Shown here in pieces: positions 1 through 9,795 of a stretch of DNA of 63,411 nucleotides. Position 1 is the stretch's first letter; each line of letters opens with the position of its first letter. The notes under the pieces were generated by a model. The model had not been told where the DNA came from and did no database searches. It saw only the letters and a program-made list of their open reading frames with translations. The DNA is taken from assembly GCA_029688955.1 (NCBI GenBank), contig JARUKZ010000024.1:1-63411 (forward strand), read 5' to 3'. The position numbers were made by a program, and so were the translations under genes. The stretch comes from Chitinispirillales bacterium ANBcel5 (GTDB lineage Bacteria; Fibrobacterota; Chitinivibrionia; Chitinivibrionales; Chitinispirillaceae).

Positions 1-36
1 CTTTGGACCATGGGGAAGGTGCTTTGGACCATGGGG
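1..36. repeat. Tandem 15-bp repeat at the window edge
   Basis: A 15-base unit beginning CTTTGGACC occurs at 1-15 and again at 22-36, a 21-base period. The array may continue to the left of the window. 21 is a multiple of three, so it could be part of a coding repeat, but no supported gene covers it here. Confidence 0.5.
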
Positions 37-100
37 TATGGACAGAAATGGACAGGGGGAATCGTTGGGCAAATCAGGGTGGTATCATTTTGGCCCTAAA

Positions 101-127
101 GTGCAGGCCCACCATGTGGGCCTGCAC
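101..127. terminator. Perfect 12-bp GC-rich hairpin downstream of the histidine kinase
   Basis: GTGCAGGCCCAC at 101-112 is perfectly complementary to 116-127, with a 3-base CAT loop. It lies 40 bases beyond the stop of the minus-strand kinase gene. Read on the minus strand it is followed by only a short TTT, so it may be an imperfect terminator or an mRNA 3' stabiliser. A second small GGGGA/TCCCC hairpin lies next to it, around 133-148. Confidence 0.5.
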
Positions 128-166
128 CCGGGGGAGCATTCCCCTGCTCGTTTGCCCTAAAAACCC

Positions 167-1825
167 CTACTTAAAAGTCTCCTCTTCCTTTTTCTTCATG
201 AGAAGGCGCCAGATTTTATCCACCAGCTCTCTGCCACTAAACGGTTTTACAATAAAGTCATCTGCACCACTGGCGAAACATTTCTGAATTTCGTCATTTT
301 GAGTGCCGGCAGAGAAAAAAGCGATGGGTATATTTCGGGTTTCTTCCTGACTTCTAAGAATCCTGCATATTCTGTATCCATCAAGCCCGGGCAGGTAGGA
401 ATCCATAAGGATAATTGAAGGGCGTTTTTCAAATGCGTACAGCAATCCAAGCTCTCCGGATTCGGCCACGTGTATATCAAATGCGCTCTCAAGAACCATT
501 CGCGCGATCTCAACAGCTTCCCTGTCACTGTCTATAAGCAGAATAGAAACTTCTTCATCCATCAGCTCCTGCTCTTCTTCAAGTTCACTGGGATCAATGA
601 TTCTTGGATCTTCAAAATAAAGGGATTTGGTTTCATCATCATCCCAGCTTATCTCTGAGTGTATGGGCAAAAGAACATGGAATTCGCTTCCCGGAAAGCT
701 ATTTTCCTTAATTCCTTCACTTTCAACCCAAATACGCCCCCCATGGCGCTCAATAATTCCTTTAACAATAGACAAACCCAGCCCGGTCCCACCACCCATA
801 AACTTTGTATAATCGGTGCTGTGACGGTTTGTACTTCCCACTTCATAAAAAGGGTCGAATATGTTTTTTTGCTCTGCTTTGTCGACCCCTATTCCGTGGT
901 CTTTAATAACAATGTGAAAGCGATTTTCACTTTCGGTGGTTATGTACACATCAATCGGAGAACCATCGGGGGAGTACTTTATGGCATTACTGAAAAGATT
1001 TGTAAAGACCTGATGCATTCGCATCTTATCACCGTAAAAGGAAGGAGGGTTACTTTCCATGTGGCATTTGAAGGTAATTCCCCTTTTAAGCGTAAACTGT
1101 GACAGCTCTTCAATACAGTCATTAGCCATAACTGCCAAATTGAATGTTTCGGGTCTTAAGCGAAGTCTTTTCTGCTCAATTCTGGTAACATCAAGAATGT
1201 TGTTAACCACTTTGTGCAGCCTGTCCGCGGCACGATTTATACTCTCGATCATCCTGAAGATGCCACTGTCAAGTTTATCTCTGAAATTATCGATAATGAT
1301 ATCCGAATACCCCTTGATTGATGTCAGAGGGGTTTTCAGTTCATGGGAAGCGATACTGAGGAAGTTTGATTTAAGCTCTGAAACTTTTTTCAATTCAGCA
1401 TTGGAGCGAATCAACTCGGTGTTCATTTTCGCCATTTCGACGTTTTTCTTCTCAATTTGCTCACTTGCTTTCAACTCCTGGGTAATATCACGAAAAACAA
1501 GCGCAATGCAGTCCGGGCAGTTTTCTATGTTAAAAGAGCTTACAAGACAGATCACATCATCGTTATTTCCACGCCCCACCTCAACACGGGCCTCCTGCAT
1601 TCTGCCCTTTACCATATTTTGCCACAAATCGTCCCATGATGGGCCAAAATTGTAACTGTTTATATAACTTTCCAGTGTTTTGCCAATAAGTTGCTCTTTG
1701 GGACAGGAGAACAGATAGCCACCGAATTTATTTATAAACTTAACTTCACCATCTACATTTAAGATCATTATGCATACAGGTGTATCTTCAAACAATAAAG
1801 CAAACAAATGGTCATCAATTTGCAT
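167..1825 (-). CDS. Hybrid sensor histidine kinase (PAS-HisKA-HATPase-receiver)
   Basis: Cytoplasmic two-component hybrid kinase. Visible in order: an N-terminal PAS-like region (about 1-118, ending FRDITQ), a coiled coil (120-150), HisKA with phospho-acceptor His161 in SHELKTPLTSIKGYSD, and HATPase_c with N-box NLFSNAIKYSPDG, DHGIG (309-313) and GGGTGLGLSI (344-353). A C-terminal receiver follows, with the acidic pair around Asp432/Asp434, phospho-acceptor Asp475 and Lys527. No transmembrane segment is seen, so the signal is probably internal. The ATG has a GAGAGGA ribosome site upstream. It is a single gene without an adjacent response regulator, and its output partner is unknown. The fold is certain, the signal is not. 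Confidence 0.93.
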   Translation of the reverse strand: MQIDDHLFALLFEDTPVCIMILNVDGEVKFINKFGGYLFSCPKEQLIGKTLESYINSYNFGPSWDDLWQNMVKGRMQEARVEVGRGNNDDVICLVSSFNIENCPDCIALVFRDITQELKASEQIEKKNVEMAKMNTELIRSNAELKKVSELKSNFLSIASHELKTPLTSIKGYSDIIIDNFRDKLDSGIFRMIESINRAADRLHKVVNNILDVTRIEQKRLRLRPETFNLAVMANDCIEELSQFTLKRGITFKCHMESNPPSFYGDKMRMHQVFTNLFSNAIKYSPDGSPIDVYITTESENRFHIVIKDHGIGVDKAEQKNIFDPFYEVGSTNRHSTDYTKFMGGGTGLGLSIVKGIIERHGGRIWVESEGIKENSFPGSEFHVLLPIHSEISWDDDETKSLYFEDPRIIDPSELEEEQELMDEEVSILLIDSDREAVEIARMVLESAFDIHVAESGELGLLYAFEKRPSIILMDSYLPGLDGYRICRILRSQEETRNIPIAFFSAGTQNDEIQKCFASGADDFIVKPFSGRELVDKIWRLLMKKKEEETFK

Positions 1826-1998
1826 AGTAATCCTCTCAAAACCTGCAATCTATATCGTATATACCAGATACAAAACTCACTATCAGATATATCTCTTTTC
1901 AGTAATACTATTATACATTAGACCTGATACTAAAAAACCATACAAATCTCATTTTTTAGTAAATCACTGATTTGTATTGTGTTATTTATGGAATAAAC

Positions 1999-2892
1999 TC
2001 AGGTGTTATTTTTCAGTTCATCAATCTCCCGACAAACAGAATCCACTTTTGAAAAATCCTCTCTGGTGACCAGATCGATCTTTTTTGCATAAAGCTCCAG
2101 TAATTTGTAATCCTTGGGGGTTAACTCCTTCTCAGCGGAGATTGTGCCCAGTACAGCATCAACATCCTCATCAAAGCGATACCCCCTCAAAAACGCCTTA
2201 AAAGCATCCTTGGAAGCAGCAAAGCTTTTTTCATCTGCTTTGCTATAGAGCATGTCGGGGATATAGTCTTTTAACAATTCTTTTTCGATATCTTCACTGT
2301 TTTTGAAGTTTTTAGCACTCTGGGGGACCTTGGTATCACTGCTCTCGATCTGGGTTATCAGCGACTCAATCTCATTTCGAACCTTTTGCATCTCCTGTTC
2401 TCTGTAATGAGCCTGGTAAATAATGGGAAATGCGTTCACGCTTAATACAGCGTTTCCAATATTTTTAAACGTGCCGACAAAAAATACATCCCCGGCCTGA
2501 GAAAGGATCTCCTCCAGAGTGTGAAAGGGTACTATTTTGGCCGGTGTGGGGATAAAATCTTCCAACTCCTCCATGTTTTCCAGCCTATCGCGCAACTTCT
2601 GGGGATCCAGCGCTGACTCAATCCCATCCATCTTCTCTAAAAGTTGCGCAAGCCCCTCACCCAGGCCCTCCTCCTCAAGATTAACCCCCATCTCAGATTT
2701 CAGAAAATCTTTAAGATTGTTTTGCTCCTTAAAATTCCCCTGAGCGACTAAAAATCCCCCGTGCACCATTGAAGCGATAGGGTGTTTCATAGCCATAAGA
2801 TCGGAAGGATCGATATCAATTTTGCCATAAACGGTTACACGTCCATCAAGATGTAAGGGGTTGCCTTTTTTCTGTTCTATATCAAATACCAT
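1999..2892 (-). CDS. Hypothetical protein, 297 aa, paired with a DUF1189-like membrane protein
   Basis: No family recognised. The N-terminal third looks beta-rich (GRVTVYGKIDIDP, HPIASMVHGGFLV), followed by an acidic helical part with Leu/Glu repeats. A central moderately hydrophobic stretch around AGDVFFVGTFKNIGNAVLSV is followed by a charged helical C-terminus. No signal peptide is seen. The ATG has a good GGGAGTG ribosome site and lies 4 bases after the stop of the membrane gene at 2897-3727, so the two are almost certainly co-transcribed and may work together. Function is not assignable from sequence. Confidence 0.75.
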   Translation of the reverse strand: MVFDIEQKKGNPLHLDGRVTVYGKIDIDPSDLMAMKHPIASMVHGGFLVAQGNFKEQNNLKDFLKSEMGVNLEEEGLGEGLAQLLEKMDGIESALDPQKLRDRLENMEELEDFIPTPAKIVPFHTLEEILSQAGDVFFVGTFKNIGNAVLSVNAFPIIYQAHYREQEMQKVRNEIESLITQIESSDTKVPQSAKNFKNSEDIEKELLKDYIPDMLYSKADEKSFAASKDAFKAFLRGYRFDEDVDAVLGTISAEKELTPKDYKLLELYAKKIDLVTREDFSKVDSVCREIDELKNNT

Positions 2893-2896
2893 TTTT

Positions 2897-3727
2897 TCAC
2901 TCCCGATCTTTTTTATTTTTTTCTGGTGTAGTTGCTACTATGGCCCTAAACATCACAATTGTAGAGATAAATATAAATATGTGCCAAATCCAATTGTTTT
3001 TAACCCCTGCAAAAGCCACGATCACATTTCCAAGGATAACCGGAGTCGATGCAAAAGAAGCGATCCTGAAAAACTGATTTATTTTTCTCTTCTTCTCTAT
3101 TCTAAACAGAAACGCCGCAATACCCAGAAACAGAACACTGCTAGTTATTACAAACAGAAAAAATACCGAGCTCCAGATCAAAGAATTTAAAAAGAGACTA
3201 AACATATTACGAACAAGAACGCTTCGAATTAATGAAGGGGTAAAAGAAAAGTCGCTTTCTCCCAAAAACCTGGAGTAAGGTATCACAATCTCAGATGAGG
3301 TGAAGGGCTGAAGCACCACACTGGTTTTATTCATCAAAATACCAGGCTTACGCTCCCCGTCCCACTCTTTTGCCTGAGTGTCTACTACCAGAAAGGTGTC
3401 TGGCATAGCAGCAAATATATGGGGATAAATGACCATCCGGTCCAGTATAGCAGAAAGGGAACGAGTGGATGGTATATAGGGTTCGGGGCGGTTAGGGTAA
3501 AGCTTACCCTCTTTTATCTCCATTTCAGAGAACAGCTGCGATAAAGGTGTGGCTATTCCCCGCTCTGTATCGATGATGTAATAGGTTTTAAAGAGGCTTG
3601 TAAGAATTGTAGCGAAGACAAAAAGTTTAAAAAGATACCCAGTAATCTTTAAACGCGACGCGCCAAGCACTTCACGGTAAAACAACGGTTCAAAGATACT
3701 ACGATGAAGCTCTGAAAAGAATTTCAC
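2897..3727 (-). CDS. DUF1189-like integral membrane protein
   Basis: 276 aa protein with an N-terminal transmembrane helix (about 27-47), a roughly 120-residue soluble segment, and three further hydrophobic helices in the C-terminal half (about 178-210, 223-245, 248-265). The FYREVLGASRLK start and overall topology resemble the DUF1189 membrane family; this is a weak judgement by eye. The predicted start is GTG with AAGGTAAG upstream. It precedes the hypothetical gene at 1999-2892 by 4 bases. Function unknown; a membrane partner of that protein is a reasonable inference. Confidence 0.7.
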   Translation of the reverse strand: MKFFSELHRSIFEPLFYREVLGASRLKITGYLFKLFVFATILTSLFKTYYIIDTERGIATPLSQLFSEMEIKEGKLYPNRPEPYIPSTRSLSAILDRMVIYPHIFAAMPDTFLVVDTQAKEWDGERKPGILMNKTSVVLQPFTSSEIVIPYSRFLGESDFSFTPSLIRSVLVRNMFSLFLNSLIWSSVFFLFVITSSVLFLGIAAFLFRIEKKRKINQFFRIASFASTPVILGNVIVAFAGVKNNWIWHIFIFISTIVMFRAIVATTPEKNKKDRE

Positions 3728-3838
3728 ATCTTACCTTGTTTAGCATAGTTCTTTAGATATCGAAAAAATTGCAATAGAGAGTAAAATAGAAGATGCCCTG
3801 CAAACTCCAAACATTTTTCCTCATGTGGGGCCCGCTGA

Positions 3839-5533
3839 TCACATCCTCTCGTGCTTTAAAATAGATATAAGCAACCAAAACCCCATCAACCCTGCAGCAA
3901 CAAAGCCTGCCAACCCTATCACCGGCATACCATAGACCACCGGTGGAATACCGGAAAGCACCACAATGGATGAGCCCATCACAAGAGCAGCCAACACAAT
4001 CCCAAATACCAATCTGTTAGCCGCCTGCTCAATTTTTTTTAGAAATGGATTTAATCCCATGTGCTCAAATTCAAGATGCACCTTGCCGGATTTAACCAGC
4101 GCAATGATATCCCTGGCATCGTTGGGCAGATCGCGCATAAAAGTGAAGATATCCTGTGCGGAATCAGCAGACTGCCTCAGTACAGAGCGGGGGCTGAACT
4201 GTTCTTTGATTAGATCTTTGGCAAATGGTTCTAAATGCTCAAGCATATTAAACCGAGGATCGAGTTTGTAACCGATCCCCTCAATGGTGACCAGAGCTTT
4301 TACCAAAAGATAGAAGCCTGGAATAAGCCTAAGGCGATAAGCTCTGAGGATCTGCGATAAACGGTTTAGTATCTCCCCCACGTTTATCTCTCCAAGTGGT
4401 CGTGAGGCATATTCCTGAATCAACTCAGCCATCGCATACTCCAGCTCATCACCCTTTCTGGACTGTTGATCAGAGATTTCATGAAGCGTACGTACAATTC
4501 TTTTGGAATCTCCATTGGCGATGCCTATGATTATGGAACTCAGATACCCCCGGGAAGTAGGGGTCAGTATACCGGTCATCCCCAAATCAAGAATACAGAT
4601 TGTATTGTCATCTTTTATAAGGATATTGCCGGGGTGGGGATCAGCATGGAAAAAGCCATGGCGAAATATCTGTTTTAAAACAATGATGGCCCCTCTTCGG
4701 GCAATCTCCTGAGGGTCATGCCCTTTTCGACAAAGCTCTTTAATGTTGGTTATCTTTATACCATTAATGAATTCTGTGGTGATCACTCTTTTGGTGGTGA
4801 GTTGATGAAACACCTGTGGAATGTAGATAGTAGGATCATCCTCAAAGTTTCTTCTAAAATGATCGAAATGAAGGGCTTCAGTTGTAAAATCCAGCTCTTT
4901 TCTGATTGCACTGGCAAATTCATCCACAAGCTGCACAGGATTAAACACTTCCATTCCCTGTACATGCTTCTGCATAAGAAAAGCAATGCGGTACATGATC
5001 TCCAAATCTACAGTGATCATGTCGGTGATATCAGGCCTTTGCACCTTAACGGCGACCTGGGTTCCGTCATGAAGCTCAGCCTTGTGCACCTGAGCCATTG
5101 AAGCAGAAGCAAAGGGCACGTACTGAAAGGTCTTAAACAGCTCCTCAACCGGTTTCTTCAATTGCGATTCGATTAATGCCACTGACTCTTCTTTATCGAA
5201 GGGCGGCACATCATCCTGAAGCCCTTCAAGGGCGTCTATCAACTCTGTGGGCAGTATATCGGGCCTGTTTGAAGCAAATTGACCTAATTTAATGAATGTG
5301 GGACCTAACTCCTCAAATGAAAGACGAACCCTGTCCCACCGTGAAATCCCTCGCAGTTGTCTGGTTTTTTTTCTGCGAAATATTTTCCTGCCGGCAGTAA
5401 AATAGCGTTCTAAATTGAGACGAGACAGTATATCGCCAAATCCATACTTTACCAGTACTGAAGCGATTTCACCGTATCTGCCTATATGGCGGTAATGTAT
5501 TGCACCTTTAGGCTTCTTTCTGTAACCGTTCAC
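3839..5533 (-). CDS. ABC1/UbiB/AarF-family atypical protein kinase
   Basis: 564 aa, normal length for the UbiB family of kinase-like ATPases linked to isoprenoid quinone biology. Visible: KxGQ motif FIKLGQF (Lys82, Gln85), the Ala-rich nucleotide loop FASASMAQVH (141-150), VAVKVQRP with Lys163, HADPHPGN (296-303), and metal-binding ILDLGM with Asp316. Two C-terminal transmembrane helices (about 508-560) anchor it to the inner membrane, as usual. GTG start; the GTGA overlap with the upstream phasin-like gene shows translational coupling. No ubi or men genes are adjacent, so the exact pathway is not shown. Confidence 0.93.
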   Translation of the reverse strand: MNGYRKKPKGAIHYRHIGRYGEIASVLVKYGFGDILSRLNLERYFTAGRKIFRRKKTRQLRGISRWDRVRLSFEELGPTFIKLGQFASNRPDILPTELIDALEGLQDDVPPFDKEESVALIESQLKKPVEELFKTFQYVPFASASMAQVHKAELHDGTQVAVKVQRPDITDMITVDLEIMYRIAFLMQKHVQGMEVFNPVQLVDEFASAIRKELDFTTEALHFDHFRRNFEDDPTIYIPQVFHQLTTKRVITTEFINGIKITNIKELCRKGHDPQEIARRGAIIVLKQIFRHGFFHADPHPGNILIKDDNTICILDLGMTGILTPTSRGYLSSIIIGIANGDSKRIVRTLHEISDQQSRKGDELEYAMAELIQEYASRPLGEINVGEILNRLSQILRAYRLRLIPGFYLLVKALVTIEGIGYKLDPRFNMLEHLEPFAKDLIKEQFSPRSVLRQSADSAQDIFTFMRDLPNDARDIIALVKSGKVHLEFEHMGLNPFLKKIEQAANRLVFGIVLAALVMGSSIVVLSGIPPVVYGMPVIGLAGFVAAGLMGFWLLISILKHERM

Positions 5534-5838
5534 TTCTTATCCCGTGACTCGCAATCATTTTCAAGTTTGCTAACCCTTTTTTCAAGACTCTTGAGTTCTT
5601 CCTGGGTGCAAATATTGACCTTTTTAAGGGCGCTATCTACTCTTTCATTCACCATTTTCTCTATAGAAGCTTTAGTTTCTTCTGATTTTTTCACAAGCTC
5701 ATCAACGAATTTCTTTCCCTCTGCTTCACTCATCTTTGCATCTGAGGCGATCTTTCTGGCACTCTCCTCAACCTTCTCACGAGTCATAACAGCCAAACCA
5801 AGCGCAGCGTAAACACTTTTTCTCATAAGGTCGATCAT
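5530..5838 (-). CDS. Phasin-like coiled-coil protein coupled to the UbiB-like kinase
   Basis: 102 aa. A short hydrophobic helix near the N-terminus (YAALGLAVM) is followed by a long charged coiled coil ending in a heptad-like region (EELKSLEKRVSKLEND). This fits the small phasin-like/poly(3-hydroxyalkanoate)-synthesis-regulator-type proteins often encoded beside UbiB homologues. The ATG has a strong GGGGAGGA site and the stop overlaps the start of the next gene by four bases. Probably a membrane-associated or scaffolding partner of the kinase; not a proof of PHA metabolism, since no pha genes are visible. Confidence 0.75.
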   Translation of the reverse strand: MIDLMRKSVYAALGLAVMTREKVEESARKIASDAKMSEAEGKKFVDELVKKSEETKASIEKMVNERVDSALKKVNICTQEELKSLEKRVSKLENDCESRDKK

Positions 5839-6034
5839 AGTAAATCCTCCCCTTTTAAGTGGTTAAACTTCTGTTACCTTTTTAAAATACTATTTCCAAC
5901 CAATATATATATTTCAATGGACTAAAATAATGCAACACCTATTCCAAAGTATTTAACGGTAGTTCAAATACACCCAATTTTTACCACCTCAAAGTAGTAA
6001 TAGTTTTTTTGCTAATTAAAACCGGTCACAAGCC

Positions 6035-6988
6035 ATGAGTACTAAAGCTACAATAGTTTTTTTATTAAAAGCAGTGTTAACGATTGCTCCATTTGTATGG
6101 ATCTATGCTCAAACCAATATACATGATGTTTTGAGAATCGTTAAAACGGTGCCCGTTCACCTGCTTTTTTTAGTAATTTTCTTCTCCTTTCTGATTCACC
6201 TGTCTCAGGGGGTTAAATGGTGGTTTCTTCTTAGAAGATTCAACTCCCAAATACCACTGCGGGAGACACTGAAAGTACACCTTCTGGGCTCTTTTTACTC
6301 GATTGCATTCCCTACCAGCGCAGCACAGGATCTGCTCCGGGCAGCGCTTCTGAGCAGATCTCACCCCGGCTCCCAGGCCTGGGCATCTTCATGGATGAGC
6401 AGGTTTATCGGACTATTTGCCCTTTTGGTGCTCTCTACCTGGGGCACCGCAATGCTTGACTCCACTATTCTGCCACCCGGCTTCCGTTCCTCACTGTTTA
6501 CCGTATTTGCAATGGTAGCATTTATCGGGGCAATCTCGTTTTCAAAAAAAATCACCCGACCAGTGCGCAAAGTGGTTTCAAAGGTTATAAGCCCCAAACC
6601 CCTAAGTTTTATCGAAAACATAAGAGAAGGTGTGTACGCCTATAAAAGCTCCTACAGTACACTCCTTGGCTCCTTTTTTATCTCCGCAGCAATACACCTG
6701 CTAATCATTGCTAACACAACATTTCTGATATACATTATTACTGGTAATTTTTTCTTTCTGGAGTGCCTGGCATTTATTCCGCTCATTGAGATTTTAAGCA
6801 TCTCACTGCCTCTGACACCAGGAGGGATTGGGGTCAGGGAAGCACTGATAGCAATTATGTTTCGACAACTTGAGCTTGGCCCTGACCATCTTGGATCGTA
6901 CGTATTGATTAGTTTACTTTGCTACTTTTTGCCTAAAGTAACCGGAAGCCTACTCCTCATTCCCCATATACTGAGAAGAAAACAGTGA
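6035..6988 (+). CDS. Lysylphosphatidylglycerol-synthase-TM-like / flippase-like membrane protein (UPF0104)
   Basis: 317 aa, almost entirely hydrophobic, with 7-8 predicted transmembrane helices starting at about residue 8. The family hallmark LPLTPGGIGVREALI lies near 258-272. These proteins share the membrane domain of MprF/AglD and are thought to move or bind lipid-linked substrates; no synthetase domain is present. The stop is only 5 bases from the converging stop of treY. The start has no strong ribosome site. The lipid substrate cannot be deduced. Confidence 0.87.
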   Translation: MSTKATIVFLLKAVLTIAPFVWIYAQTNIHDVLRIVKTVPVHLLFLVIFFSFLIHLSQGVKWWFLLRRFNSQIPLRETLKVHLLGSFYSIAFPTSAAQDLLRAALLSRSHPGSQAWASSWMSRFIGLFALLVLSTWGTAMLDSTILPPGFRSSLFTVFAMVAFIGAISFSKKITRPVRKVVSKVISPKPLSFIENIREGVYAYKSSYSTLLGSFFISAAIHLLIIANTTFLIYIITGNFFFLECLAFIPLIEILSISLPLTPGGIGVREALIAIMFRQLELGPDHLGSYVLISLLCYFLPKVTGSLLLIPHILRRKQ

Positions 6989-6993
6989 CACGT

Positions 6994-9795
6994 TTATTGG
7001 CAACCAAACAAAACAGCACCCGGAAAATCCTTAAAAAGCTCCCCAACAGTACTATCCGCGCCAACTACATCTACGCTTTTACCAGTTAACACATTCTTGA
7101 AATGATTAGGAAAAGAAGCAGGAACCTCAACAGCTGTAGTACTCCATACCTGATCTGAGTTGGAAAGTGAAGAATTCTGCTGGTAAACATTGGTAAGCAG
7201 ACGCGGCACAACAGCGATAAGGTACTGATCATTATGGTGACGGGAGAAGGCCACTAAATGATTTTTATGCTCTCCCTCTATTCTCAGAGGAGCATATGAG
7301 CCGCATTCAAATAGTGTGGGGCAGCTATTGCGTAATTTAAGCAATTGGTGAAGCAAAAAAAGCTTTACAGCCCCATTTTCAGGGTGAGATAAACTTTTGG
7401 TTAAAAAGTCACAGTAATCCTGCTCCTCCATTATTGCGATATCAGAAAGCATGGAACTTCGCAGGTCATAATCAACGGGCCTTCTGTTGTCAGGATCCAC
7501 AAGATTAAGATCCCATAGTTCTGTTCCCTGATAGAGATCCGGTACACCAGGTGAACAGCATTTAAGTATAAGCTGGGAGAGAGAATTACGTACCCCATAC
7601 CATGCGATTTTTTCCTGAAAGGGGATGAATATGTCGAAAAAGGATTTGTTGAGCTGGCGATCAAGAACGGAGTTTATAAAATCTCTCAATATATTCTCAA
7701 ACTCCTCATCGGGTTTTATCCATTCGGTGTGAACTTTGGCTTCCCGGGCAGCTTTGAGCGTGTATGCTTGTATTCGTTCAATGAATTGCTCAAAGTTAGC
7801 TTGTTCAAAGGGCCATGAGCCTAAAAGTGTCTGATAGAGAAATATTTCATCATTACCATCCGGGAGCAGCTCACCCTTAATCTTCTTTTTAAAATTTTTA
7901 TTGATTCGTGCAAATTCCTTAAGCATCCGCTCCCACTCATTGGGGATTTCAGAAAGCACCCCAATGCGCATCCTTGCATCTTCTCCCCTTTTGGTATCAT
8001 GAGTTGAAGTTGCATTAAGGGTATGCGGTGTTAGATGAAACCTTTTTTGGTTAAATTTGTGAAAAGCTCCCCTTTGCACGCCAAATTTATCCGGATAGCC
8101 ACCGACTTCGTTAAGAGAGATCAGCCTGTTGTAATCATAAAGCGTGGTGTCTTCGAGCCCCTTTGCCATCAACGGCCCACTAAACTGCTGAAAACGCATT
8201 ATTATGTTAAGCCACTGCTGCTGAGTGTGTTCAGAGGCGCTTGGGTCCAATCGTAAATAGAGATAGTGTTCAATAAACTCAAGCTCCCGAATAAAAGCAG
8301 GATTGTTCTTTTTAACTATAAAAAAAGTTTCGTCTAAAATTTGGATATCTTCGCGGTTCAGTGTTCCTGAATGTATGTAGGTACGATACACCGGAAAAAA
8401 GGCCAGAAGTTCAATAATTGCACTTCTTAAACCATGCATGGTCATATCGGTGCCGCGGCGGTCAGTTGAACTAACCTTTTTTATCAAGAGTGCAAGATTG
8501 TCGATGTCACCGGCCATGTGACGGTTTATAATGAGGCGCTTTTTCTCTAAAAGAAGAGTGTTAAAATCCCGGTACTCTCCTGAAAAGCGCTTATATAGCT
8601 TCTCAAACCTCTTCTCATTACCGCTCTGGGACATCATCTGTGAAACCATATTCATAAAATCGTATCCGGTGGTTCCCTGAACCGGCCAATCGCCTCTGAG
8701 ATACTCATCATGTGCCAATATCTTCTCTACTATAAGATAAAGATCGGGTATCTGATTTCTAAGACGCTCCAGATACTTACGTGGATTATACAACCCATCG
8801 ATATGATCGATCCTGAGACCGGTAAACACCCCCTTATTTGCCATACTTAGAATCAAAGCATGAAAATCCACAAACACATGTTCATCTTCTGCTCTTACCG
8901 ATATAAGATCATTTACAGTGAAAAAACGTCGGTAATTGAGTTCCTCGGTTGCCACTTTCCAGTAACTGAGTTTAAAAAACTGCTCGGAGTGAAGCGCATC
9001 AAGAAGCGAGAAGCTGCTTGGATCGCCCTCTTTTCCATTGAATTCAGTGAGATTTTCATCAATGAATTCTGCTATTGTGCTATCTGCACTGCAAAGCTCC
9101 CAAAGCATAGTTTTGGCAAATGAAACCTGTCCCTTTCTTTCCTCCGATTCTGTGGCAGAGTTGAGGTTTTTTACAATGTACAGTACTCCCAGAAGCTTTA
9201 TGAGCCCTGAGTGAGTGTTTCCCAAATCCGCTTTCAGGCGATCTATTCTATGACTAAGCACATTTGCATAGGTTTCAATTTTAAGGGGGAAACGATGTTC
9301 ATAGTAATTAAAGAAAAACCCTTCCCGCTCGTAGGTTAGCTTTATCTGCCCCCCTTCCAGACATTCTTTATAGAGATCCCCAAGTATAGGGAGCAGTAAT
9401 TTACCTCGTAAGCTCTCATAAGGGTGCTCCCAGTCGATATCAAAGTAGTTATAGGCTGCTGAAGCGGGTCCGTTTTCAAGAATATCCATCAGAAATTCGT
9501 TGCCACTATCGATTGCCATATGATTTGGAACGATGTCCTGAAGCCAGCCCAATCCTTTAGCTTGAACGGTCTCCATGAGGTGCTCAAATTCAACCCTGGT
9601 ACCAATGTCTGGATTAAGTTCCTGATTATTAACTACATCATAGCCATGAGTGCTGCCCTTTCTTGCCTTAAAAATTGGTGAGGCATAGATATCGGAAATC
9701 CCTAATTTTTCAAGATAATCGAGAATACTACGGGCATTATTGAACGTGAAATTTGCATTGAATTGGAGTCGGTAGGTAGAACGTGGTGTTTTCAT
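6994..9795 (-). CDS. treY: Malto-oligosyltrehalose synthase (TreY)
   Basis: GH13 enzyme that isomerises the reducing-end linkage of maltodextrins to alpha,alpha-1,1, the first step of the TreY/TreZ trehalose route. 933 aa, normal for a long TreY. Visible: RSTYRLQFNANFTF start, SPIFKARKGSTHGYDV, DIVPNHMA (87-94), nucleophile Asp330 in GLRIDHIDGLYNP, acid/base Glu357 in LIVEKIL, and the C-terminal PGVPDLYQGTELWD region. No treZ or glgX is adjacent, so the partner hydrolase must be elsewhere if the route is complete. Cytoplasmic; probably for osmoprotection. Confidence 0.95.
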   Translation of the reverse strand: MKTPRSTYRLQFNANFTFNNARSILDYLEKLGISDIYASPIFKARKGSTHGYDVVNNQELNPDIGTRVEFEHLMETVQAKGLGWLQDIVPNHMAIDSGNEFLMDILENGPASAAYNYFDIDWEHPYESLRGKLLLPILGDLYKECLEGGQIKLTYEREGFFFNYYEHRFPLKIETYANVLSHRIDRLKADLGNTHSGLIKLLGVLYIVKNLNSATESEERKGQVSFAKTMLWELCSADSTIAEFIDENLTEFNGKEGDPSSFSLLDALHSEQFFKLSYWKVATEELNYRRFFTVNDLISVRAEDEHVFVDFHALILSMANKGVFTGLRIDHIDGLYNPRKYLERLRNQIPDLYLIVEKILAHDEYLRGDWPVQGTTGYDFMNMVSQMMSQSGNEKRFEKLYKRFSGEYRDFNTLLLEKKRLIINRHMAGDIDNLALLIKKVSSTDRRGTDMTMHGLRSAIIELLAFFPVYRTYIHSGTLNREDIQILDETFFIVKKNNPAFIRELEFIEHYLYLRLDPSASEHTQQQWLNIIMRFQQFSGPLMAKGLEDTTLYDYNRLISLNEVGGYPDKFGVQRGAFHKFNQKRFHLTPHTLNATSTHDTKRGEDARMRIGVLSEIPNEWERMLKEFARINKNFKKKIKGELLPDGNDEIFLYQTLLGSWPFEQANFEQFIERIQAYTLKAAREAKVHTEWIKPDEEFENILRDFINSVLDRQLNKSFFDIFIPFQEKIAWYGVRNSLSQLILKCCSPGVPDLYQGTELWDLNLVDPDNRRPVDYDLRSSMLSDIAIMEEQDYCDFLTKSLSHPENGAVKLFLLHQLLKLRNSCPTLFECGSYAPLRIEGEHKNHLVAFSRHHNDQYLIAVVPRLLTNVYQQNSSLSNSDQVWSTTAVEVPASFPNHFKNVLTGKSVDVVGADSTVGELFKDFPGAVLFGCQ

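Noticed and set aside
3..287. Plus-strand frame covering the tandem repeat and the kinase 3' end
   Set aside because: It overlaps the well-supported kinase on the other strand, has no ribosome site and odd composition from the repeats.
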